Below are positions 1-5,554 of a stretch of 5,554 nt of DNA, in pieces. The notes under the pieces were generated by a model. That model had not been told where the DNA came from and did no database searches. It was given only the letters and a program-made list of their open reading frames with translations. The stretch is from Candidatus Cloacimonadota bacterium. Its GTDB lineage: Bacteria; Cloacimonadota; Cloacimonadia; Cloacimonadales; TCS61. Within the stretch, counting starts at the first letter, position 1. The number at the start of each line of letters is the position of its first letter. The position numbers were made by a program, and so were the translations under genes. Location of the stretch: positions 1 to 5,554 of the forward strand of contig JAUVIJ010000138.1 of the NCBI GenBank assembly GCA_030592835.1, read 5' to 3'.

Positions 1-2556
1 GATAAGATCTGTCTCTGCTTCTATTCTGTTTAGAGAACACAACAACTCAAGTCGTGATATTTCCAAACTTTTTGCCAAAACCTCGACTTCAAATTCCAAT
101 CCCGAACAGGCTGCACATTCTACAATCATCCTTTCTTCAGAGATTCTCTGAAACTGTTCCACCACCGAATCTGCAAAAGAATCTGGAATCGGTAATTGAT
201 CTACTGTCTTGTATTTCTCACTTAAAACATACCCAAAATCACCTCTTCTAAAAGCTACTTCTCTAGCCAACTCTCCTAATGTTGATAAAAGAAAAAACAT
301 TTCTCCCTGCTTACTGGCAATATTTCCAAAGCTTTTTAAAAGATCATGACTTAAACCTGCTTCAAAACCTAACCCCTTATTTAAAATCATCTCTTTTTCA
401 TTATCCTGCAAAGGATTCATCTCAACTACATTCTCAGGGTTTAAACCGATTTCTGCTGCCGATTCATTAGCTCTTGAAGTCACTAACAAAAACAACGGTA
501 AATTACTATTTTCGTTTAATCTATCATTCATATATTTCAAAAAATCTTTCGTTGCATCATCTATCCATTGTAAATCATCTAGAAATAATATTACACCGGA
601 TTTTTTACACATTTTTACCAAAGAACTGAATATTAAACTATTCAACTGTTCCCTAGATTGTAATCCATTCCCATCTTCATCTCCCGGTAACAATAAGGAA
701 GAAAAGGGTATGACAGAATCCATTAAACTATCTAAAATCGAGTCGATCTGGGAATTATCTTTATTAACCGAGCTGAAGTTGATCCCGCTAATATGACCTA
801 ATGCTTGTTGGAGAGGTGTATAAGGGCTAAGATGAGCTTCCTGATTGGGACATCCACCTCTCAAAACTAATAAATTAAACGATGTATTAGTTTTGATCTC
901 TTCAATCAAAGCTTCTGCTGTAGCTGTTTTTCCACGACCACAAGGACCGGTAATCAAGATCATGCTACTTTTCCCTGTTATAAATTCTCCAACCTTTTCA
1001 TAGGCTTGCTGGAATGCTATAAATTTCTGATATTGAGGTTTTACTATCATTTCTGCTAAATCAGGTATCAATTCAAGTTGGGGATCAACCAGCTTTTTGT
1101 CAGTTTCATACTGACAGGAAATCAGGTTTTTTTTCATACTAAAGTAAGCTATTACAGCAAGAGCAAGAGAAATTAGACTTAAAAATATAATTTCGGTTTT
1201 GATCATTCTTGGTATTATCAAACCGGAGAGGCCGGCAATTGTTAGCACAGGAACTACAAACCAACCCGCAGATTTCCTGGTGCAATCCAATATTAAACCT
1301 AAAATATATCCGACAGCAGTGATAATAAGCGTTACTGCTATTACAACCAAGATCATGGAGGTATCATAAATCAGGATTGTTTCCCCTAAATAGGCAGCCA
1401 AACCGAGTCCTACGCTGATAAGAGCCAGATCTGTCCAGCCTTCCGGAGCCAGAGTTTTAATCAGCTTACTTGCTCGTTTACTGATAAGATACCAGGTTAG
1501 CATTGTACCACAAATAAGTAGTAATCCATAAATAAAGGGCCACCAGAATGAGAGTTTAACCAGAGTTTCGGGTTTAGGTTGAAAGCTGACAAGAAGTGGG
1601 CTTAAAATCCAGGGTAGTAATCTGCCCCAGAAGAAAGCCAGAACCGGCATTATCCAATAGAGTGCTTTGCTCTTTCCACCGCTTTTGTGTTTATTGAAGA
1701 ATGAGAAAATTAAAAGGGTCAATCCAAACAATACAATATTGGTTACCCAAAGTGGAATAAAAGCATCCCTCCGATCTCGACAGAAACTCATCTCTGCCAT
1801 CTTGAATTTCGGTGTCCCCTCATTATCCCAATAAATTTCCGCTTCTAAAATAAAGAAATATACGTCATCAACCACATCCACTTGATTGATAGTCACCAGC
1901 GCCAAATATGGGTTGTTCATTACATCGCATAAATGTGTAACCAGATCAGAGTTTATTTCGTTTATCTCGAAAGCTTTCAATTCGTCCTCAGTCAGTGATG
2001 ATGCTATTTCCTGATATGTATGAACGAAGAATCTGGCGTCGAGATTAAAGATATATCTTACTTCATTTTCAAGGGCTTGATTGTGTGGTTTACTATTGAT
2101 AACCACACCATACTGAGGAGAGTATTTCAAACTTCGATTAAGGATTTCAACTACCTTTTCTGCCCCATTGCAAACAGCTATTACATCAGGATCATCAATA
2201 AACTCAAATGTGCCAAAAGCGCCAGCATCACTAAAAATTGTGTTTCCAATTATCCTGTTTAAAGGAAACACTCCAAAAAATGTATCATGAGCCATGTCCT
2301 GTTGATAGAGAATATCACTTTGCAAAGTGGAAATCTGCTGTTTGAAATATTTTTTTCCGGATGCAGGTAATTCTATATTTTCTAGATCTATCTCCGCTTT
2401 TTCAAGATAATCCAGAGCTTTTGCAAATGCAGACATATCGCCATGTTCACCAATTCCAAGCCAGTAATAAGTATCAGCATGGTGAATGTTTTCTTCAATA
2501 TCACCATATAGAAACACAAAAGTTAAGATAAACAATGTTAATAATATTCTTCGCAT
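1..2556 (-). CDS. Membrane-anchored 7TM receptor-like STAND ATPase (AAA_16-like), C-terminus cut by the window edge
   Basis: The frame is open from ATG at 2556 to base 1 (852 codons, no stop), so the protein continues past the left edge. Residues 1-18 form a signal peptide (MRR, then a hydrophobic stretch to LYG). Residues 19-266 are a periplasmic domain with one TPR-like helix pair near 27-58. Seven hydrophobic helices lie at about 267-287, 298-323, 334-358, 376-396, 400-423, 431-448 and 455-474. Basic loops (KHKSGGKSK, SKRASKLIK, TRK, MKK) fall on the cytoplasmic side. The cytoplasmic part is a STAND NTPase: Walker A GPCGRGKT at 537-544 with K543 and T544, Walker B LFLDDLQWID at 657-666, a TSR sensor-like element ending at R695, a GEMFF variant of the usual GNPFF motif at 751-755, and a winged-helix-like stretch from 788 (LPIPDSF) to about 830. 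This pattern is known from ATPases attached to cyclases and LuxR-type regulators, where TPRs usually follow. It probably senses an external cue and signals inward by ATP-driven oligomerisation. Ligand and output are unknown. The start is supported by AAGGAG 7 nt upstream. Confidence 0.9.
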   Translation of the reverse strand, partial: MRRILLTLFILTFVFLYGDIEENIHHADTYYWLGIGEHGDMSAFAKALDYLEKAEIDLENIELPASGKKYFKQQISTLQSDILYQQDMAHDTFFGVFPLNRIIGNTIFSDAGAFGTFEFIDDPDVIAVCNGAEKVVEILNRSLKYSPQYGVVINSKPHNQALENEVRYIFNLDARFFVHTYQEIASSLTEDELKAFEINEINSDLVTHLCDVMNNPYLALVTINQVDVVDDVYFFILEAEIYWDNEGTPKFKMAEMSFCRDRRDAFIPLWVTNIVLFGLTLLIFSFFNKHKSGGKSKALYWIMPVLAFFWGRLLPWILSPLLVSFQPKPETLVKLSFWWPFIYGLLLICGTMLTWYLISKRASKLIKTLAPEGWTDLALISVGLGLAAYLGETILIYDTSMILVVIAVTLIITAVGYILGLILDCTRKSAGWFVVPVLTIAGLSGLIIPRMIKTEIIFLSLISLALAVIAYFSMKKNLISCQYETDKKLVDPQLELIPDLAEMIVKPQYQKFIAFQQAYEKVGEFITGKSSMILITGPCGRGKTATAEALIEEIKTNTSFNLLVLRGGCPNQEAHLSPYTPLQQALGHISGINFSSVNKDNSQIDSILDSLMDSVIPFSSLLLPGDEDGNGLQSREQLNSLIFSSLVKMCKKSGVILFLDDLQWIDDATKDFLKYMNDRLNENSNLPLFLLVTSRANESAAEIGLNPENVVEMNPLQDNEKEMILNKGLGFEAGLSHDLLKSFGNIASKQGEMFFLLSTLGELAREVAFRRGDFGYVLSEKYKTVDQLPIPDSFADSVVEQFQRISEERMIVECAACSGLEFEVEVLAKSLEISRLELLCSLNRIEAETDLI
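559..591 (-). other. Walker B of the STAND ATPase
   Basis: Codons 656-666 encode ILFLDDLQWID. The hydrophobic strand ends in D660-D661, followed by LQWID, the characteristic extended Walker B of AAA_16/STAND ATPases found in LuxR-type and cyclase-linked regulators. Intact acidic residues suggest that ATP hydrolysis is retained. Confidence 0.92.
925..948 (-). other. Walker A (P-loop) of the STAND ATPase
   Basis: Codons 537-544 read GPCGRGKT, matching the GxxxxGK[ST] nucleotide-binding loop. It is preceded by the hydrophobic strand SMILIT. K543 and T544 should contact the phosphates and magnesium. The following helix and the downstream PYTPLQQAL segment resemble the AAA_16-type domain of cyclase-associated ATPases. 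Confidence 0.92.
1135..1758 (-). other. Seven-transmembrane block of the STAND ATPase
   Basis: Codons 267-474 encode seven hydrophobic segments separated by short loops. Loops after helices 1, 3, 5 and 7 are rich in Lys and Arg, and loops after 2, 4 and 6 are short and less charged. By the positive-inside rule the N-terminal domain is outside and the ATPase inside, as an odd number of helices requires. The plan matches the 7TM receptors with diverse intracellular signalling modules, but homology to that family cannot be shown by eye. Confidence 0.8.
2503..2556 (-). other. Signal peptide of the membrane STAND ATPase
   Basis: Codons 1-18 encode two arginines followed by an uninterrupted hydrophobic core and a glycine before the acidic mature start DIEEN. 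This is a typical Sec signal peptide, with cleavage probably after G18. It could instead remain as an uncleaved anchor. Either way it places the next ~250 residues outside the cytoplasmic membrane and fixes the topology of the seven helices that follow. Confidence 0.75.
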
Positions 2557-2563
2557 CTACTCT

Positions 2564-2569
2564 CTCCTT
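2564..2569 (-). promoter_or_regulatory. Shine-Dalgarno site of the membrane STAND ATPase
   Basis: AAGGAG on the minus strand is separated by 7 nt from the ATG at 2556. It is a strong, well-placed ribosome binding site and fixes the start. It lies only 3 nt downstream of a long hairpin, so its accessibility may depend on that structure. Confidence 0.85.
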
Positions 2570-2572
2570 AAA

Positions 2573-2610
2573 CCCAGATAATCCAATAAAACTTTATTGC
2601 ATTATCGGGG
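2573..2610 (-). repeat. Imperfect inverted repeat (hairpin) across the phospholipase-like stop codon
   Basis: Two 18-nt arms, 2573-2590 and 2593-2610, pair at 16 of 18 positions with a 2-nt centre (a loop of a few more bases in practice). The TAA stop of the phospholipase-like gene (2594-2596) lies inside the downstream-strand arm. On the transcript the hairpin ends three bases before the SD of the next gene. The following U-run is only three bases, so it is a weak candidate for a rho-independent terminator. It is more likely an intercistronic attenuator, processing site or mRNA-stabilising stem. Existence of the repeat is certain; function is inferred. Confidence 0.75.
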
Positions 2611-3523
2611 TTAAAAATCTTTTCGCGAACTCCACCCACAAAACTGGTTTATCATTCCCCGATCGTTCCAATTCAGAATACAAATTATCTGCTAAACCAT
2701 ATTCACCTTTTTCAGAAATCCTGCCAGTATCAAAGTTGTAATTCTGTTTAAACCACTGTGGCTCATTCTGTCGGATGAATTTTTCGATCAAAATTTCAAT
2801 TGATTTCTGGTATTCCTGAAAACTCCCATCACTAACCTGATTAGGTTTAATAAATGCCTGTAATAATAATCTTATCGGTTTATCAGTAAATCTTGCCACT
2901 ATCGCTAATATTCTATTGATAATAAAGTTATAAAATCTGTTATTTTCTTTATTGCTTAGAATTTTATAGAACAATTTTAACTTTCCAGGTAATTTTCTTA
3001 ACAATTTATCCATATTTTTTTCGGAAAGCCTCACAGGATAGATTTTTTCAATTATTTCAGATATTGGATTCCTATTCAGTTTATCCGGAATTTTCAGATT
3101 TAGTTTTTCGATGCTATTTATCCGTAATAATCGGCGATCTAATCCATTTTCGATCAAAGCATGGATATACTGATTATCTTCATAAGTATAAATTTGATCT
3201 TTATGATTTTCTCCATAATAATGCTGAGCAGCGAATTTATTTATTAGCGGGTGTAAGCGTAGATCTGTTTGAAGGTGAAATAACCATCCCAGAGCAAATG
3301 CTTTCCAGCTTTCATTAGACGTACTTTTATAGAGAAGTTGTGGAATTTTTGCTGCCAGAAGGTAATGTGACAAATCACTTAATAATGAATCTTCTCCCGG
3401 CCAGTAAGCAGCATCAGGAAAACAATTCCCCAGCAGAAAACAGCCACATTTTCCTGCCTTTATCAACCTCTGCTTTTCTAAGAAGCTGCTTCCAACTATA
3501 AGGTGGGTTATAATTCCCGCCAT
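2594..3523 (-). CDS. Zinc-dependent phospholipase C-like protein (PF00882-type), cytoplasmic form
   Basis: A complete 309-residue protein. It starts MAGIITH, typical of the bacterial zinc-dependent phospholipase C family, and shows the family's metal-ligand order: H7, D37 (in FPD), H53, H83-x3-D87 (GWLFHLQTD), H91 (LHP) and H121-x3-E125. In Bacillus cereus phospholipase C the matching set is His14, Asp55, His69, His118, Asp122, His128, His142 and Glu146; the alignment is mine. The ninth ligand there, the N-terminal Trp of the mature enzyme, has no equivalent, and there is no signal peptide, so the protein is probably cytoplasmic. Residues 130-309 are a charged, mostly helical region I do not recognise. 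Family members hydrolyse phospholipid headgroup esters, but most bacterial short forms are untested, so the substrate is unknown. Its start lies 8 nt after the upstream stop and its stop 37 nt before the next start, suggesting one transcript. Confidence 0.82.
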   Translation of the reverse strand: MAGIITHLIVGSSFLEKQRLIKAGKCGCFLLGNCFPDAAYWPGEDSLLSDLSHYLLAAKIPQLLYKSTSNESWKAFALGWLFHLQTDLRLHPLINKFAAQHYYGENHKDQIYTYEDNQYIHALIENGLDRRLLRINSIEKLNLKIPDKLNRNPISEIIEKIYPVRLSEKNMDKLLRKLPGKLKLFYKILSNKENNRFYNFIINRILAIVARFTDKPIRLLLQAFIKPNQVSDGSFQEYQKSIEILIEKFIRQNEPQWFKQNYNFDTGRISEKGEYGLADNLYSELERSGNDKPVLWVEFAKRFLTPIMQ

Positions 3524-3527
3524 TTAT

Positions 3528-3533
3528 TCCCCT
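3528..3533 (-). promoter_or_regulatory. Shine-Dalgarno site of the phospholipase-like gene, overlapping the upstream stop
   Basis: AGGGGA on the minus strand overlaps the TAG stop of the preceding gene (3532-3534) and lies 4 nt before the ATG at 3523. A ribosome terminating on the upstream gene would cover this site, so translation of the two genes is probably coupled. Confidence 0.75.
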
Positions 3534-5554
3534 AATTACCTCTCTCGCTCTGTTCCAATAAAAAGTCGAATAGATCTCTCACCGCCCGTGACAAGACTTC
3601 AGCCAAATCACCACATGCAACTGCACCCCTGAAATATTTATCGATAATTCCCCTTAGATCAGGAAAATTAGCTAACATCGAATTTCCACCATCACTAATT
3701 GTCCAGGCTTGTAAAGTACTATTGATATATTGCTCCAAAGTTTGTTTTCCCTTTTGATCAAAAAGCCCGGATGGCTTGTTTCTGGCTTGCCTTATTAGTT
3801 CCATGAATCCGGCTGGAATATTTTTATTACCAACAACAAATAACTCAACATCAGATGGATATCCTACAGAAATAACTGCATAAGCTTCTACAAAAAGCTG
3901 CATCATTTCACTTTTTTCTATTCCGATTCTTGCAGCCAGATCTTGTATAGAAAGCAGATAATCATAGGTTTTCAGGATTGATATATGCGCGGAAACCCGC
4001 TGTGAAAAAGTATCCAGACTAAAAAGAGATGTGCGCAGATATGATTTTATTAAACTGGGATAACCTGTTTCGGCTTTGGTTAACATCGGTTTGACCAGGC
4101 CTTCGATCAAATCCTCCCCCATTCTTACAACTGCTTGACTAAATATACCAAAACTACTGTTGGGTGTACCTTCAATAACTTCAGATCGCACAAAAATTTC
4201 AGGATCTTCTTCTAATAGATTCAAGTACCAGCTATGTAATTTATCATATACCGGTTTGAGAAGATGTTCTCCTGACTGGGAATTACCTATTTTTGGATAA
4301 TTAAGTTGTAAGGCAAAATTCACTCCACTGTATGTAAAGAAGCGTGTAGTCCTGCCCTTATCATGTAATTCCATAGATTTAGTAAAAGTATTATCATAAA
4401 TAGCAATAGTTGATTGTGGGTCATGATTCATTGCAGCTACACAGGCAGGGATAGCAAAAAAAACAACAATAGTGGAACATATCCGATCACGCTGATCTTC
4501 TGTAAGAGCATCAGGACCGAATTTCAGCATAATCTCAGTCACTTCATTAATTGCAGAAGCACCTGGTTCCCAAGCATCGATTAATGTTAAAATCGCTTTC
4601 TTTTCTTCATCTCTAAATGCTTTATCTCCTTTGCCGAATGACACACCATGTTTTTTAAAAAGGGTATTCCCAAATAGAGAAATTGAATTAACTAACGTTA
4701 ACTTAACAGATTTACTCAATAATCCGTTAAACAAACCCTTTTTCGCTAATCTCAAATTCTGGGTTATCAGTTTTATCCAATAATCTCCCAAGGTTTTTAC
4801 GATTTCCTCTTTATGATGCAGAACACCCAGAGTTTTGAAAGTAACTTCCAATAATACGGAAAACAGATTGAAGCCATGTTTAACAAAATTACTGTAGGAA
4901 ATCTGCTCACGCAATTTTTCCATTATTTCTGCAGCTCGAGAAGTATTATTTCGCCAAATCAGATAAATAGCACGAGATAAAGCCTGACTTACGACTTCAG
5001 TTCCCTCTTTTTTAGGGATTTCTTTAAGTAGAGCTAAATCAGCTATTTCAGGAACTTCCACAGCAATATTTATTGCAATTACACGCTCGTAGATGTTACC
5101 TTCAACCAATTTTTCAATTACCTGTCGAGCTCGCTCTTCTTCTGCACCCTGGCACATCCCGATAATAATACTCTCAGCCATATCCTTAAGCTCCTGATTT
5201 TCGGAGCCTGCTAATCCTAATACTATCGATTCACAACCGTCACATAACCTCACTGCCAGTTTAATTGCTTCGAGCAAAATCGGTGCATCACCCTGATGTG
5301 CATGATTTACCAATTTACCGACTATATTTTGATCCAGAGGAGCATATTTCTTAAGGATCCATTGAGCTGTTCTATATTCATAATAACGATCATAAACAAA
5401 GCGAATAGCCATATCATCAGCCTGAAAATCCTCGGTGATAATGCCCTCGTCCAATAATCTTTCATAAGTTGTGCGCCAATCTTTAGGGACGGGCTTCACA
5501 TTCATGGAATCGCTGTTGGGGCAAGGTTCATTCACTTCAAAATCGGGATCTCCA
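3532..5554 (-). CDS. C-terminal part of a probable STAND/NACHT-type ATPase with helical repeats, N-terminus beyond the window
   Basis: The frame has no stop from 5554 down to TAG at 3534-3532. The first start codon inside the window is GTG at 5535 (667 residues from there), but six further in-frame codons (GDPDFE) precede it and the only SD-like GGAG is 14 nt away, so the true start is probably upstream. Residues 20-63, counted from the GTG, read YERLLDEGII, then IRFVYDRYYEYRTAQWIL. This resembles the end of the winged-helix region in STAND/NACHT ATPases (Leu-rich helix, EGI turn, then a 'vrF-Y-R-F-Y-L-A' helix). No P-loop is visible, so the ATPase assignment is inferred. Residues 67-260 look like HEAT/ARM-type helix pairs (for example APILLEAIKLAVRL, RVIAINIAVEV). 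The rest is mostly helical, without recognised motifs, signal peptide or transmembrane segments. Such repeats commonly act as sensor or binding surfaces. The downstream phospholipase-like gene is likely translationally coupled to it. Confidence 0.72.
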   Translation of the reverse strand, partial: GDPDFEVNEPCPNSDSMNVKPVPKDWRTTYERLLDEGIITEDFQADDMAIRFVYDRYYEYRTAQWILKKYAPLDQNIVGKLVNHAHQGDAPILLEAIKLAVRLCDGCESIVLGLAGSENQELKDMAESIIIGMCQGAEEERARQVIEKLVEGNIYERVIAINIAVEVPEIADLALLKEIPKKEGTEVVSQALSRAIYLIWRNNTSRAAEIMEKLREQISYSNFVKHGFNLFSVLLEVTFKTLGVLHHKEEIVKTLGDYWIKLITQNLRLAKKGLFNGLLSKSVKLTLVNSISLFGNTLFKKHGVSFGKGDKAFRDEEKKAILTLIDAWEPGASAINEVTEIMLKFGPDALTEDQRDRICSTIVVFFAIPACVAAMNHDPQSTIAIYDNTFTKSMELHDKGRTTRFFTYSGVNFALQLNYPKIGNSQSGEHLLKPVYDKLHSWYLNLLEEDPEIFVRSEVIEGTPNSSFGIFSQAVVRMGEDLIEGLVKPMLTKAETGYPSLIKSYLRTSLFSLDTFSQRVSAHISILKTYDYLLSIQDLAARIGIEKSEMMQLFVEAYAVISVGYPSDVELFVVGNKNIPAGFMELIRQARNKPSGLFDQKGKQTLEQYINSTLQAWTISDGGNSMLANFPDLRGIIDKYFRGAVACGDLAEVLSRAVRDLFDFLLEQSERGN

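Noticed and set aside
54..470. Two short plus-strand open frames (54-251 and 279-470)
   Set aside because: They lie antisense to the Walker B-to-winged-helix part of the membrane ATPase, lack SD sequences, and have no recognisable motif.
1135..1758. Membrane block as a separate permease gene
   Set aside because: The reading frame is uninterrupted from the signal peptide through the helices into the P-loop, with no internal stop and no well-placed SD noticed at the junctions.
2020..2262. Plus-strand open frame of 80 codons
   Set aside because: It is antisense to the periplasmic domain of the membrane ATPase, whose frame is continuous and clearly coding.
2573..2610. Hairpin as a strong rho-independent terminator
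   Set aside because: The stem is AT-rich and only three U residues follow, directly before the next gene's SD, so full termination here is unlikely.
2535..2741. Plus-strand open frame starting MLIIFFA
   Set aside because: The signal-peptide look comes from reading opposite the ATPase signal peptide and the intergenic gap; it then runs antisense into the phospholipase-like gene and has no good SD.
3064..3318. Plus-strand open frame of 84 codons
   Set aside because: It is antisense to the conserved metal-ligand region of the phospholipase-like gene.
5533..5554. GTG at 5535 as the real start of the right-hand gene, using GGAG at 5551-5554 as SD
   Set aside because: The spacing of 14 nt is too long, the frame stays open upstream, and the first residues look like the middle of a larger STAND-type protein.

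Overview
The window is wholly protein-coding apart from two short gaps. It holds three consecutive minus-strand genes, read from right to left: (1) the 3' part of a large gene with an open frame to the right edge, (2) a complete gene for a zinc-dependent phospholipase C-like protein, and (3) the 5' part, 852 codons, of a gene with an open frame to the left edge. The gaps are 8 nt and 37 nt. Both downstream starts have good Shine-Dalgarno sequences, so the three genes look like one operon segment. I found no promoter, tRNA, rRNA, CRISPR array, insertion sequence or attachment site. All convincing coding sequence is on the minus strand.

The DNA is AT-rich. The third gene has a standard bacterial signal peptide and a periplasmic-type domain, which suggests a Gram-negative-type bacterium. 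Clear SD sequences (AAGGAG, AGGGGA) argue mildly against typical Bacteroidota. An uncultured AT-rich lineage such as Cloacimonadota or a relative would fit, but this is a guess and no marker gene is present.

Layout: 3532-5554 encodes a helical-repeat protein. Its first visible ~65 residues resemble the winged-helix end of a STAND/NACHT-type ATPase, so this is probably the C-terminal half of a second ATPase whose P-loop lies beyond the right edge. 2594-3523 encodes a 309-aa protein with a full set of the His/Asp/Glu metal-ligand pattern of the zinc-dependent phospholipase C family, but no signal peptide. 1-2556 encodes a signal peptide, a periplasmic domain of about 250 residues, seven transmembrane helices with consistent positive-inside topology, and a cytoplasmic STAND (AAA_16-like) ATPase with clear Walker A and B motifs. 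The third gene was hidden from a simple stop-to-stop search because its stop codon is outside the window.

Inference: a membrane receptor-ATPase, a phospholipase-like enzyme and a probable second STAND protein are co-transcribed. This could be a signal-sensing module with a lipase-type effector, possibly stress- or phage-related. Nothing in the sequence proves that role. Two sequence-level oddities support a closer look: a long imperfect hairpin overlapping the phospholipase stop codon and ending next to the SD of the third gene, and an abrupt change in leucine codon use within the third gene between its membrane and ATPase parts.
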